From the NCBI RefSeq assembly GCF_002796985.1, contig NZ_PEKX01000020.1, positions 552,867 to 616,866 of the forward strand: 64,000 bases of DNA, in the 5' to 3' direction. How positions within the stretch are numbered: the first letter of the stretch is position 1; each line of letters opens with the position of its first letter. Position numbers and translations under genes: made by a program. Shown here piece by piece: positions 36,339 through 44,836 of this stretch. The stretch comes from Pseudomonas sp. Lineage in GTDB: Bacteria; Pseudomonadota; Gammaproteobacteria; Pseudomonadales; Pseudomonadaceae. The notes beneath the pieces are model-generated. The model made no database searches. It was not told where the DNA came from and saw only the letters and a list, made by a program, of their open reading frames with translations.

Positions 36339-37337
36339 ATGTCCATCCGCCGTTTCGCCCTGGCCGCACTGGCCAGCGCCTTGATCGCAGGCCCCGTATC
36401 CGCCGCGACCCAACTGCTCAACGTTTCCTACGACCCGACCCGCGAGCTGTACCAGGCCTACAACGCCGCCTTCATCAAGCACTGGAAGGCCCAGGGCGGT
36501 GACGACCTCACCGTGCAGCAATCCCACGGTGGCTCGGGCAAACAGGCCCGCGCCGTGATCGACGGCCTGAAGGCCGACGTGGTGACCCTGGCCCTGGCCG
36601 GCGACATCGACGAACTGAACAAGCTGGGCAAGCTGCTGCCCGCCGACTGGCAGGCCCGCCTGCCCGACAACAGCACCCCCTACACCTCGACCATCGTGTT
36701 CCTGGTGCGCAAGGGCAACCCCAAGGGCATCAAGGACTGGGGCGACCTGACCCAGCAGGGCGTGGAAGTCATCACCCCGAACCCGAAGACCTCCGGCGGC
36801 GCCCGCTGGAACTTCCTCGCCGCCTGGGCCTGGGCGAAGAAGGAATACGGCAGCGACGAGAAGGCCCAGGAATACGTGAAGAACCTGTACAAGCACGTGC
36901 CGGTTCTGGACACTGGCGCCCGCGGATCGACCATCACCTTCGTCAACAACAACATCGGCGATGTGCTGCTGGCGTGGGAGAACGAAGCCTTCCTGGCCAA
37001 GAAGGAACAGGGCGGCGAGAACTTCGAGATCGTCGTGCCGTCCGTGTCCATCCTCGCCGAGCCGCCGGTGGCCGTGGTCGACAAGACCGTCGACAAGAAA
37101 GGCACCCGCAAGGTCGCCGAGGAATACCTGAAGTACCTGTACAGCGAAGAAGGCCAGCGCATCGCCGCGCAGAACTTCTACCGTCCGCGTAATGCCAAGG
37201 TCGCCGCCGAGTTCGCCAACCAGTTCCCGACACTCAACCTGGTGACCATCGACAAGGACTTCGGCGGCTGGAAAGTCGCGCAGCCCAAGTTCTTCAACGA
37301 CGGCGGCATCTTCGACAAGATCTACCAGGCGCAGTGA
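36339..37337 (+). CDS. sbp: Periplasmic sulfate-binding protein
   Basis: This 332-residue secreted binding protein captures sulfate for the CysTWA ABC importer. It has a signal peptide (residues 1-22, cut after VSA). The mature start LLNVSYDPTRELYQAYN, the motif QQSHGGSGKQARAV and the segment NPKTSGGARWNFLAAWAW are standard sulfate/thiosulfate-binding protein signatures. Length matches Sbp (329-335). It lies in one direction with oscA and cysTWA. A GC-rich hairpin follows the stop and probably keeps sbp mRNA more abundant than the permease part. Confidence 0.97.
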   Translation: MSIRRFALAALASALIAGPVSAATQLLNVSYDPTRELYQAYNAAFIKHWKAQGGDDLTVQQSHGGSGKQARAVIDGLKADVVTLALAGDIDELNKLGKLLPADWQARLPDNSTPYTSTIVFLVRKGNPKGIKDWGDLTQQGVEVITPNPKTSGGARWNFLAAWAWAKKEYGSDEKAQEYVKNLYKHVPVLDTGARGSTITFVNNNIGDVLLAWENEAFLAKKEQGGENFEIVVPSVSILAEPPVAVVDKTVDKKGTRKVAEEYLKYLYSEEGQRIAAQNFYRPRNAKVAAEFANQFPTLNLVTIDKDFGGWKVAQPKFFNDGGIFDKIYQAQ

Positions 37338-37346
37338 TGCGCCACC

Positions 37347-37367
37347 CGCCCGGCCTCGCGCCGGGCG
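37347..37367 (+). other. Hairpin between sbp and cysT
   Basis: CGCCCGGC pairs with GCCGGGCG around a 5-base loop 10 bp after the sbp stop. With no T run it is probably an mRNA-stabilising or partial-attenuation hairpin separating the abundant binding protein from the membrane components. Confidence 0.6.
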
Positions 37368-37460
37368 GCCCGCTCCACGCAGGCCGGTGCACAGCCCGCG
37401 TGGAAGGAAAACCCCCGCCCCATGGCGAGGGCTCAACGCGTTAACGAGAAAGGACAGACA

Positions 37461-38279
37461 ATGTCGCGACGCATCTCCCCGGTCATACCCGGCTTCGGGC
37501 TGACTCTGGGCTACACCCTGGTGTATCTCAGCCTGTTGGTGCTGATTCCGCTGGGGGCCATGTTCCTCAAGACGACCCAGCTTTCCTGGGATCAGTTCTG
37601 GACCATCATCACCGCGCCGCGCGTGATCGCCGCGCTCAAGCTGAGCTTCGGCACCGCGCTGATCGCCGCCCTGATCAACGGCGTGATCGGCACCCTGCTG
37701 GCCTGGGTGCTGGTGCGCTACCGCTTCCCGGGGCGCAAGATCATCGACGCAATGATCGACCTGCCCTTCGCCCTGCCCACCGCCGTGGCCGGTATCGCGC
37801 TGACCGCGCTGTACGCGCCCAACGGCCTGGTCGGCCGCTTCGCCACCGAGATCGGCCTGAAGATCGCCTACACCCCGCTGGGCATCACCCTGGCGCTGAC
37901 CTTCGTGGTCCTGCCGTTCGTGGTCCGGACCATGCAGCCGGTGCTCGCGGACATCCCGCGAGAGGTCGAGGAAGCCGCCGCCTGCCTGGGCGCCAAGCCG
38001 CTGCAAGTGTTCCGCTACGTCCTCCTGCCCGCACTGCTGCCGGCCTGGTTGACCGGCTTCGCCCTGGCCTTCGCCCGCGGCGTCGGCGAGTACGGCTCGG
38101 TGATTTTCATTGCCGGCAACATGCCGATGAAAACCGAAATCCTGCCGCTGCTGATCATGGTCAAGCTGGACCAGTACGACTACACCGGCGCCACCGCCAT
38201 CGGCGTGCTGATGCTGGTCGTCGCCTTCGTCCTGCTGCTGTTGATCAACCTGCTGCAACGCCGCATCGAAACGCCTTGA
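37461..38279 (+). CDS. cysT: Sulfate ABC transporter permease CysT (CysU)
   Basis: This 272-residue inner-membrane permease of the sulfate/thiosulfate importer has six membrane helices and the cytoplasmic EAA loop EEAAACLGAKPLQVFRYVLLP (about residues 177-197), which contacts the CysA ATPase. The conserved GEYGSVIFIAGN segment near residue 212 is typical of CysT. I start at 37461 because AAAGGACA is just upstream; a longer frame adds an unlikely polar leader. It overlaps nothing and is 10 bp before cysW. Confidence 0.95.
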   Translation: MSRRISPVIPGFGLTLGYTLVYLSLLVLIPLGAMFLKTTQLSWDQFWTIITAPRVIAALKLSFGTALIAALINGVIGTLLAWVLVRYRFPGRKIIDAMIDLPFALPTAVAGIALTALYAPNGLVGRFATEIGLKIAYTPLGITLALTFVVLPFVVRTMQPVLADIPREVEEAAACLGAKPLQVFRYVLLPALLPAWLTGFALAFARGVGEYGSVIFIAGNMPMKTEILPLLIMVKLDQYDYTGATAIGVLMLVVAFVLLLLINLLQRRIETP

Positions 38280-38289
38280 GGAGCGCGCC

Positions 38290-39162
38290 ATGAGTACCGC
38301 AAGCCTTTCCGCCGCGGCCGCTGCCAACGCTGCTCGCCGGGGTAATGTCTGGGGCCGCCGCGCCCTGATCGCGCTGGCCTGGCTGGCCTTCGCCGTGTTC
38401 CTGCTGCTGCCGCTGTTCGTGGTGCTGAGCGAGGCGCTGAAGCAGGGCTTCGGCACCTTCTTCGAAGCCATCCTGGAACCCGACGCGCTGGCCGCACTGA
38501 AGCTGACGCTGATCGCCGTGGGCATCTCGGTGCCGCTGAACCTGGTGTTCGGCGTCGCCGCCGCCTGGTGCGTGACCAAGTTCGAGTTCCCCGGCAAGAG
38601 CATCCTGGTGACCCTGATCGACCTGCCGTTCTCGGTCTCGCCGGTAATCGCCGGCCTGATCTACGTACTGCTGTTCGGCGCCCAGGGCTACTTCGGCGAG
38701 TGGCTGTCGGACCGCGACATCCAGATCGTCTTCGCCGTGCCCGGCATCGTCCTGGCGACTATCTTTGTCACCTTCCCCTTCGTCGCCCGTGAACTGATCC
38801 CGCTGATGCAGGAACAGGGCACCCAGGAGGAAGAGGCCGCACGCCTGCTCGGCGCCAACGGCTGGCAGATGTTCTGGCACGTGACCCTGCCGAACATCAA
38901 ATGGGGCCTGATCTACGGCGTGGTGCTGTGCACCGCGCGGGCCATGGGCGAGTTCGGCGCCGTATCGGTGGTCTCCGGGCACATCCGCGGCGTCACCAAC
39001 ACCCTGCCGCTGCACGTCGAAATCCTCTACAACGAATACAACCACGTCGCCGCTTTCAGCATCGCCACCCTGCTGCTGCTGATGGCCTTGGTCATCCTGC
39101 TGCTCAAGCAGTGGAGCGAGTCGCGCCTGTCCCGCAGCAAAGTCAAAGCTGACGATGAATAA
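38290..39162 (+). CDS. cysW: Sulfate ABC transporter permease CysW
   Basis: This 290-residue partner permease of CysT has six membrane helices after a short Ala-rich cytoplasmic N-terminus. The EAA loop is present as EEEAARLLGANGWQMFWHVTLP (about residues 178-199), followed by MGEFGAVSVVSGHIRG, the CysW hallmark. GGAGCGCGCC precedes the start. The stop is 14 bp before cysA. Confidence 0.96.
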   Translation: MSTASLSAAAAANAARRGNVWGRRALIALAWLAFAVFLLLPLFVVLSEALKQGFGTFFEAILEPDALAALKLTLIAVGISVPLNLVFGVAAAWCVTKFEFPGKSILVTLIDLPFSVSPVIAGLIYVLLFGAQGYFGEWLSDRDIQIVFAVPGIVLATIFVTFPFVARELIPLMQEQGTQEEEAARLLGANGWQMFWHVTLPNIKWGLIYGVVLCTARAMGEFGAVSVVSGHIRGVTNTLPLHVEILYNEYNHVAAFSIATLLLLMALVILLLKQWSESRLSRSKVKADDE

Positions 39163-39176
39163 GTGAGAGCCACGCC

Positions 39177-40166
39177 ATGAGCATCGAGATCCGTAACGTC
39201 AGCAAGAACTTCAACGCCTTCAAGGCGCTGAACGACATCAACCTCGACATCCACAGCGGCGAACTGGTCGCCCTGCTCGGCCCGTCCGGCTGCGGCAAGA
39301 CCACCCTGCTGCGCATCATTGCCGGCCTGGAAACCCCGGACGCGGGCAACATCGTGTTCCACGGCGAAGACGTCTCGCAGCACGACGTGCGCGATCGCAA
39401 CGTCGGCTTCGTGTTCCAGCACTACGCGCTGTTCCGCCACATGACGGTGTTCGACAACGTCGCCTTCGGCCTGCGCATGAAGCCGAAGAAGGAGCGCCCG
39501 AGCGAAGCGCGGATCGCCGAGAAGGTCCACGAACTGCTCAACATGGTGCAGCTGGACTGGCTGTCCGACCGCTACCCCGAACAGCTCTCCGGTGGTCAGC
39601 GCCAGCGTATTGCCCTGGCCCGAGCACTGGCGGTCGAGCCGAAGATCCTGCTGCTCGACGAACCCTTCGGCGCCCTCGACGCCAAGGTACGCAAGGAGCT
39701 GCGCCGCTGGCTGGCGCGCCTGCACGAGGAGATCAACCTGACCTCCGTGTTCGTCACCCACGACCAGGAAGAAGCGATGGAAGTCGCCGACCGCATCGTG
39801 GTGATGAACAAGGGCGTGATCGAGCAGATCGGCTCGCCGGGCGAGGTCTACGAGAACCCGGCCAGCGACTTCGTCTACCACTTCCTCGGCGACTCCAACC
39901 GCCTGCACATCGGCGGCGACGAGCACGTGCTGTTCCGCCCGCACGAGGTTTCGCTGTCGCGCTCCGAAGTGGCTGAACACCGCGCCGCCGAAGTCCGCGA
40001 CATCCGCCCGCTGGGCGCGATTACCCGCGTGACCCTCAAGGTCGACGGCCAGGACGAGCTGATCGAGGCCGAAGTGGTGAAGGACCACGACAGCCTGACC
40101 GGCCTCGCCCGTGGCGAGACGCTGTACTTCAAGCCGAAGGCCTATCAGCCGGTGGCGAATATCTGA
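39177..40166 (+). CDS. cysA: Sulfate/thiosulfate import ATP-binding protein CysA
   Basis: This 329-residue ABC ATPase powers sulfate import. Walker A is GPSGCGKTT (about residue 35), the signature LSGGQRQRIALARAL (about 137) and Walker B ILLLDEPFGALD (about 157); the H-loop is VFVTHDQEEAME. The C-terminal 90 residues form the TOBE-like regulatory domain (FRPHEVSLSRSE). Length is as in other CysA proteins. It closes the sulfate operon; a REP pair follows 18 bp later. Confidence 0.97.
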   Translation: MSIEIRNVSKNFNAFKALNDINLDIHSGELVALLGPSGCGKTTLLRIIAGLETPDAGNIVFHGEDVSQHDVRDRNVGFVFQHYALFRHMTVFDNVAFGLRMKPKKERPSEARIAEKVHELLNMVQLDWLSDRYPEQLSGGQRQRIALARALAVEPKILLLDEPFGALDAKVRKELRRWLARLHEEINLTSVFVTHDQEEAMEVADRIVVMNKGVIEQIGSPGEVYENPASDFVYHFLGDSNRLHIGGDEHVLFRPHEVSLSRSEVAEHRAAEVRDIRPLGAITRVTLKVDGQDELIEAEVVKDHDSLTGLARGETLYFKPKAYQPVANI

Positions 40167-40184
40167 TCGGGCGCGACGCTTTTC

Positions 40185-40252
40185 GTAGGAGCGAGCTTGC
40201 TCGCGAACCCGGCCCCGCAGCGGGGGTTGTTCGCGAGCAAGCTCGCTCCTAC
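40185..40252. repeat. Inverted pair of Pseudomonas REP elements
   Basis: GTAGGAGCGAGCTTGCTC... (40185-40208) and its exact reverse complement (40229-40252) flank 20 bp of GC-rich sequence. This is the REP/BIME type scattered between Pseudomonas genes, here after cysA, where it may also stabilise the mRNA end. Confidence 0.93.
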
Positions 40253-40326
40253 AAAAGCCACCCGTGCTTTCCCCTGACTTCCAAACCCTCGTATCCTGCA
40301 GACCTTGCTTTCAACAAGGCCCGGCC

Positions 40327-41076
40327 ATGTTCGACGCCCTTCCCCAGCACCTCGAACTGATCGTCCTCACCTTCCTCCTCGCCGGCCTGGTGAAAGGCGT
40401 GGTGGGCCTCGGCCTGCCCACCGTCGCCGTCGGGCTGCTCGGGCTGGTGATGCCGCCCATGCAAGCGGCTGCCATTCTCGTCGTCCCCTCCACCGTCACC
40501 AACGTCTGGCAGCTCGCCGCCGGGCCGCGCTTCCTCGGGCTGCTCAAGCGGCTGTGGGGAATGCTCATCGGCATCGTCGTCGGCACACTGGCCGTGGGCT
40601 GGTGGCTGGCTGGGGAAAACTGGCCGGCGGCCACGCCGCTGCTGGGCGTGGCGCTGATCCTCTATGCGCTGCTGGGGCTATCGAACAAACGCTTCAGCGT
40701 GGCCCCGCGGCATGAGCGCTGGCTATCGCCGCTGATCGGCGTGATCACCGGCGGCGTTACCGCCGTGACCGGCGTCTTCGTGATTCCCGCCGTGCCTTTC
40801 CTGCAGGCCCTGGGCCTGGAGAAAGACGACCTGGTGCAGGCGCTGGGGCTGTCCTTCACCGTCTCGACGCTGGCCCTGGCGATCACTCTCAGTCAGCACG
40901 GCTCGCTGCTGCAGGCGGACGTGCTCGGCCTGTCACTGCTAGCGCTGTTACCGGCACTGGCAGGCATGTACCTGGGCACCTGGCTGCGCTCGCGGATCAG
41001 CCCGCTGGCGTTCCGCCGCTGTTTCTTCGGCGGGCTGTTGCTACTCGGTGCGGACCTGGCGATACGCGGTTTTTGA
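40327..41076 (+). CDS. TSUP-family membrane permease (TauE/SafE)
   Basis: This 249-residue membrane protein has about eight helices and the TSUP/TauE-SafE fold: two halves each opening with a conserved glycine-rich helix (AGLVKGVVGLGLPTVAVGLLG and GVITGGVTAVTGVFVIPAVPFL; landmarks at residues about 18-38 and 138-160). The family exports or imports sulfite, organosulfonates and other anions. Closeness to the sulfate operon hints at sulfur anion transport but is not proof. I start at 40327; a longer frame would run back into the REP gap. Confidence 0.9.
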   Translation: MFDALPQHLELIVLTFLLAGLVKGVVGLGLPTVAVGLLGLVMPPMQAAAILVVPSTVTNVWQLAAGPRFLGLLKRLWGMLIGIVVGTLAVGWWLAGENWPAATPLLGVALILYALLGLSNKRFSVAPRHERWLSPLIGVITGGVTAVTGVFVIPAVPFLQALGLEKDDLVQALGLSFTVSTLALAITLSQHGSLLQADVLGLSLLALLPALAGMYLGTWLRSRISPLAFRRCFFGGLLLLGADLAIRGF

Positions 41077-41098
41077 AGCCTACGCCGAGCTGCTTTTC

Positions 41099-41122
41099 GT
41101 AGGAGCGAGCTTGCTCGCGAAC
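41099..41122 (+). repeat. Single Pseudomonas REP element
   Basis: One 24-bp copy of the same REP unit (GTAGGAGCGAGCTTGC...) lies after the TSUP gene; I see no inverted partner nearby. Confidence 0.9.
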
Positions 41123-41183
41123 CTGGCCCCGCAGGCCGTAGGCGTTATGCGCCCTACGAGTTCGCAGCCAGCGGAGCTGCACC

Positions 41184-41747
41184 TCACTGCTCGTCGAGAT
41201 GCCGCAGGAGGAAGTCCCGGCTCGATTCGATGATCGCCTTCTGGGTCTTCTCGCTGGCAACCATCCGCGCCACCACCAGCGCGCCGACACATTGCGCCAG
41301 CAACGCCCAGGCGTCTTCCGGCGAACCCAGCGCCTCGCCCCAGGCCTGCTGCAACTCCAGCAGCGCATCCTCGGCGCTCTGCCGCACGGATTCATCGGCG
41401 CGGGCGATCTCCGCGCCCAGCGCCGGAATCGCGCAGCCGGCGCCGGCATCCTGCACATGGCTGACGCTCAGGTAGCGCTTCAGGCCGCGCTCCAGGCGCG
41501 CACGGTCGAGCACCTTGCCCTTGGCGGCGAGGCGCTCGACGCTCTGCTGCAACTCGCGTTCGACGATGGCGGCGAACAGTTCATCCTTCGAACCGAAGTG
41601 GTTGTAGAACGCCCCACCGGACAAGCCCACCGCCTTCATCAGCCCGTCCACACCGGAAGTGGCGAAGCCGCCCTGCTTGGCGAGCGCGCCGCTGCTGTCG
41701 AGCAGGCGCTGGCGGGTTTCTTCCTTGTGGGTGGCTGAGTAGCGCAT
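41184..41747 (-). CDS. TetR/AcrR-family transcriptional repressor
   Basis: This 187-residue regulator has a TetR N-terminal DNA-binding domain (residues about 8-55, with ATSGVDGLMKAVGLSGGAFYNHFGSKDELFAA as landmark positions 29-60: FYNHFGSKDEL). The ligand-binding helical domain carries GCAIPALGAEIARA, seen in the TetR subfamily regulating short-chain dehydrogenase/reductase genes. It is divergent from the SDR gene; an inverted repeat at 41795-41819 in the shared 106-bp promoter region is the likely operator. Ligand unknown. Confidence 0.92.
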   Translation of the reverse strand: MRYSATHKEETRQRLLDSSGALAKQGGFATSGVDGLMKAVGLSGGAFYNHFGSKDELFAAIVERELQQSVERLAAKGKVLDRARLERGLKRYLSVSHVQDAGAGCAIPALGAEIARADESVRQSAEDALLELQQAWGEALGSPEDAWALLAQCVGALVVARMVASEKTQKAIIESSRDFLLRHLDEQ

Positions 41748-41794
41748 CGGGGCGACTCCGGCGAAGCGGTTGACGATGCTGCACAGATTAACAT

Positions 41795-41819
41795 AACGTT
41801 CGTTTACCTAACGACCGTT
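41795..41819. promoter_or_regulatory. Likely TetR operator (inverted repeat)
   Basis: AACGTTCGTT and AACGACCGTT are inverted repeats (9 of 10 positions pair) separated by TACCT, in the middle of the divergent promoter between the TetR gene and the SDR gene. Confidence 0.7.
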
Positions 41820-41853
41820 TACCCAATTTCGCGCAACCGCAGAGGAAACGAGC

Positions 41854-42582
41854 ATGTCGAACAAGAAAGTCGTCCTGGTCATCGGCGCCGGCGATGCCAC
41901 CGGCGGCGCCATCGCCCGCCGCTTCGCCCGTGAAGGCTATGTCGCCTGCGTCACCCGGCGCTCGGCGGACAAGCTGCAGCCGCTGGTGGATCAGATCCGC
42001 GCCGAAGGCGGCGAAGCCCACGGTTTCGCCTCCGATGCGCGCAAGGAAGAGGCGGTGATCGAGCTGGTGGAAACCATCGAGCGCGACATCGGCCCCATCG
42101 AAGCCTTCGTCTTCAACATCGGCGCCAACGTGCCCTGCAGCATCCTCGAAGAGACCGCGCGCAAGTACTTCAAGATCTGGGAAATGGCCTGCTTCTCCGG
42201 CTTCCTCACCGGCCGCGAGGTGGCCAAGCGCATGGTCAAACGCCAGCGCGGGACCCTCCTCTTCACCGGCGCCACCGCCGGCCTGCGCGGCGCTTCCGGC
42301 TTCGCCGCCTTCGCCGGGGCCAAGCACGGCATCCGCGCGCTGGCCCAGAGCATGGCCCGCGAGCTGGGGCCGATGGGCCTGCACGTCGGCCACGTAGTGG
42401 TGGACGGCGCCATCGACACCGAATTCATCCGCGAGACCTTCCCCGAACGCTACGCATTGAAGGACCAGGACGGCATCCTCGACCCCGAGCATATCGCCGA
42501 CAGTTACTGGTACCTGCACTCGCAGCCACGCGATGCCTGGACCTTCGAACTCGACCTGCGCCCCTGGATCGAGCGCTGGTAA
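41854..42582 (+). CDS. Atypical SDR-family protein (catalytic Tyr replaced by Phe)
   Basis: This 242-residue Rossmann-fold protein starts VLVIGAGDATGGAIARRFA, a variant of the TGxxxGxG cofactor motif, and has the structural NIGAN motif (classical NNAG). The active-site segment reads GFAAFAGAKHG: where classical SDRs have YxxxK this has FxxxK, so the catalytic tyrosine is missing, and the preceding Ser position reads TGATAG. It may bind NAD(P)H without standard dehydrogenase chemistry or use another acid. The replacement recurs, as I recall, in a subgroup of bacterial SDRs. GAGGAAACGAGC precedes the start. It is divergent from the TetR repressor that probably controls it. Confidence 0.88.
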   Translation: MSNKKVVLVIGAGDATGGAIARRFAREGYVACVTRRSADKLQPLVDQIRAEGGEAHGFASDARKEEAVIELVETIERDIGPIEAFVFNIGANVPCSILEETARKYFKIWEMACFSGFLTGREVAKRMVKRQRGTLLFTGATAGLRGASGFAAFAGAKHGIRALAQSMARELGPMGLHVGHVVVDGAIDTEFIRETFPERYALKDQDGILDPEHIADSYWYLHSQPRDAWTFELDLRPWIERW

Positions 42583-42664
42583 AAATCGACAGACGACTCG
42601 CTGCGTGTCGGCCAGACGTCGTTGGAATCCGATTTTGCAAACCTATAAAAAGAGAAAGCCACTC

Positions 42665-43255
42665 ATGAGCAAAAGCGTCGAGTTCTACTTCGATTTCGGC
42701 AGCCCGACTTCCTACCTGGCCTACACCCAACTGCCGGCGATCTGCGCCGAGGCGGGCGCCGAGCTGGTCTATCGCCCGGTGCTGCTGGGCGGTGTGTTCC
42801 AGGCCACCGGCAATGCCTCGCCCATCGCCATCCCGGCCAAGGGCCGCTACACGATGCTCGACATGCTGCGCTTCGCCCGCCGCTATGGCGTGCCGCTGAA
42901 GATGAATCCGTACTTCCCGATCAACACCCTGACGCTGATGCGCGCCGCCACCGGCGTGCAGCTGCGCCAGCCGGAACGCTTCGAGGCGCTGCTGGCCTGC
43001 GTATTCAAGGGCATGTGGGTGGACGCGCTGAACCTGGGCGACCCGGCGGTGCTCGGCCCGTTGCTGGCCGAGGCGGGCTTCGACCCGCAGGCGCCGCTGG
43101 CGCTGACCGCCGAGCAGGAAGTGAAGGATGCGCTGAAGGCCAACACCGAGGCGGCGATCAAGCGCGGGATGTTCGGCGCGCCGACGATGTTCGTCGGTAG
43201 CGAGATGTTCTTCGGTCAGGATCGCCTCGACTTCGTTCGCGAAGCGTTGGCGTAA
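42665..43255 (+). CDS. 2-hydroxychromene-2-carboxylate isomerase-like protein (DsbA/GST-kappa fold)
   Basis: This 196-residue thioredoxin-fold protein of the HCCA isomerase/GST-kappa family has the opening VEFYFDFGSPTSYLAYTQL with the conserved Ser that contacts glutathione. It continues with YRPVLLGGVFQATGN, PYFPINTLTLMRAA, and the C-terminal GMFGAPTMFVGSEMFFGQDRLDFV (residues about 166-189). The family includes naphthalene-catabolic NahD and many glutathione-dependent enzymes of unknown substrate. It follows the SDR gene by 82 bp and may share its control. Start at 42665 chosen because the fold begins there. Confidence 0.92.
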   Translation: MSKSVEFYFDFGSPTSYLAYTQLPAICAEAGAELVYRPVLLGGVFQATGNASPIAIPAKGRYTMLDMLRFARRYGVPLKMNPYFPINTLTLMRAATGVQLRQPERFEALLACVFKGMWVDALNLGDPAVLGPLLAEAGFDPQAPLALTAEQEVKDALKANTEAAIKRGMFGAPTMFVGSEMFFGQDRLDFVREALA

Positions 43256-43394
43256 AGCGGTCCGCATCCCACAGAGTCGCTGACGAGCACCAACGCAGGA
43301 TGGTGTGGAGCGCAGCGATACCCATCAATTCCGTGCACCGACCGCCTGGGTAGCGCTCCAACAAAGCTTCATCGGCGAAGCCCGGCGTAAAGCG

Positions 43395-43465
43395 CTTCGC
43401 GAGCAAGCTCGCTCCTACGAAGAGCGCACCGGCGCTGACCTGTAGGAGCGAGCTTGCTCGCGAAC
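43395..43465. repeat. Inverted pair of Pseudomonas REP elements
   Basis: One REP copy in reverse orientation (43395-43418) and one forward (43442-43465) sit between convergent genes. The right copy ends one base before the stop codon of the next gene. Confidence 0.92.
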
Positions 43466-43466
43466 A

Positions 43467-43868
43467 TCACAGCGCAAGAACTGCCGAGCGGCGCAGGCCG
43501 AAGAACTCCAGCTCGGCCAGCAACAGGACCACCAGCGCCTGGCCGATGACGAAGGCATAGCCCAGGCTGGTCGGCTGCACATAACCAGTCACCAGCAGAG
43601 TGGCGCTCTCCACCACCCACAGCGCGTTCAGGGCAATCACTGCCCAGACGCCGGTGCGCGACAGCAGCGTCTGGTTGCTCATCCAGTAGAGCACCAGCGC
43701 CAGCGGCAGGAGCACGATGCCGGCCACCAGCAGCAGGACGAACGGCAAGCCCAGCAGCTCGCCCAGCGGTTGCGCGGCCAGGGCCATCAGCAGGCCCATG
43801 GCGCCACCGGCGATGGCGTCGACTTTCAGGGTCAGGCGAAGCAGCGGGGAAGGTTGCAGCAGAGTCAT
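43467..43868 (-). CDS. Small four-helix membrane protein of unknown function
   Basis: This 133-residue hydrophobic protein has four predicted membrane helices (about 14-34, 40-62, 72-92 and 100-122) and short polar ends. I recognise no catalytic motif. Similar small integral membrane proteins are common in Pseudomonas. It is divergent from the XRE regulator gene, with a perfect palindrome (43944-43960) between them, so that regulator probably controls it. Confidence 0.75.
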   Translation of the reverse strand: MTLLQPSPLLRLTLKVDAIAGGAMGLLMALAAQPLGELLGLPFVLLLVAGIVLLPLALVLYWMSNQTLLSRTGVWAVIALNALWVVESATLLVTGYVQPTSLGYAFVIGQALVVLLLAELEFFGLRRSAVLAL

Positions 43869-43943
43869 GGCGAAGCTCCTTCAGGGGTCGCCACCGGTTG
43901 GCGGCGTGTGGCTGAAGAATCCGCCCGAGACGTAGGGGCGTCG

Positions 43944-43960
43944 ATTACCTGCCAGGTAAT
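43944..43960. promoter_or_regulatory. Likely operator: perfect 17-bp palindrome
   Basis: ATTACCTG-C-CAGGTAAT lies between the divergent membrane-protein and XRE-regulator genes. A perfect 8-bp inverted repeat with central base is what a dimeric regulator such as the adjacent XRE protein would bind. Confidence 0.75.
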
Positions 43961-43996
43961 GGCCCTTACAGGGCGGCAGGTCTATCGTTCGATGCC

Positions 43997-44830
43997 ATGA
44001 CCCGTACTGCCATGAACGGTCCAGCCATGAACAGCCCAGCCCACAACAGCCCGGCCCAACCGGTCGGCGCTCTGCTCCGCCAATGGCGCCAGCGCCGGCG
44101 GCTCAGCCAGCTCGATCTCGCCTGCGACGCGGAGATTTCCACGCGCCACCTGAGCTTCGTCGAAACCGGCCGCGCCCTGCCCAGCCGCGAGATGCTGCTG
44201 CATCTGGCCGAGCAACTGGACATCCCCCTGCGCGAACGCAACCGCCTGCTCAGCGCCGCCGGCTATGCCCCGGTGTATTCGGAGAAGGGCCTGGACGACC
44301 CGGCGCTGACGGTAGCTCGGCAGGCCATCGACCAGTTGCTCAAGGCCCATGAGCCGAACCCGGCGATGGTGGTGGACCGCCACTGGAACCTGCTGGCGTC
44401 CAACCGCACGGTGGACATCTTCCTGATCGGCGTCGACCCGGAACTGCTGCAGCCGCCGATCAACGTGCTGCGCATGAGCCTGCACCCCAAGGGGCTGGCG
44501 CCGCGCATCCTCAATCTGGGGCCATGGAAAGCGCATGTGGTGGAGCGCCTGCAGCGCGACTTCGAAGCCAGCGGTGACCCGGCATTGGCGGCGTTACGCG
44601 ACGAGGTGGCGGCCTACCCGGCACCGCCCTACGACGAGGCGGCCAGCGGCGACATGGTGCTGATTCCCGTGCAGCTGCAAACGGAGCTGGGCGTGTGCAG
44701 CCTGATCGGCACCATCACCGTGTTCGGTACACCGGTGGACGTCACGCTGTCGGAGCTGGCCCTGGAAACCTTCTTCCCGGCCGACCCCGACAGCGCGCGA
44801 ATCCTGCGCCAGCTCAGTGGCACAGAGTGA
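43997..44830 (+). CDS. XRE-family regulator with MmyB-like ligand-binding domain
   Basis: This 277-residue regulator has an N-terminal helix-turn-helix (about residues 25-80, including LSQLDLACDAEISTRHLSFVETGR) and a C-terminal MmyB-like PAS-type domain (about 95-270). The latter begins NPAMVVDRHWNLLASNR and ends with the family motif LSELALETFFPADP. MmyB-like domains bind small molecules such as fatty acids. Start codons at 43997, 44012 and 44027 are all possible; none has a strong ribosome-binding site. It is divergent from a small membrane protein with a palindromic operator between. Confidence 0.9.
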   Translation: MTRTAMNGPAMNSPAHNSPAQPVGALLRQWRQRRRLSQLDLACDAEISTRHLSFVETGRALPSREMLLHLAEQLDIPLRERNRLLSAAGYAPVYSEKGLDDPALTVARQAIDQLLKAHEPNPAMVVDRHWNLLASNRTVDIFLIGVDPELLQPPINVLRMSLHPKGLAPRILNLGPWKAHVVERLQRDFEASGDPALAALRDEVAAYPAPPYDEAASGDMVLIPVQLQTELGVCSLIGTITVFGTPVDVTLSELALETFFPADPDSARILRQLSGTE

Positions 44831-44836
44831 GCCGGA

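Noticed and set aside
36099..38603. 834-codon minus-strand frame opposite sbp-cysT-cysW
   Set aside because: No recognisable domain; the plus strand encodes the sulfate transport genes.
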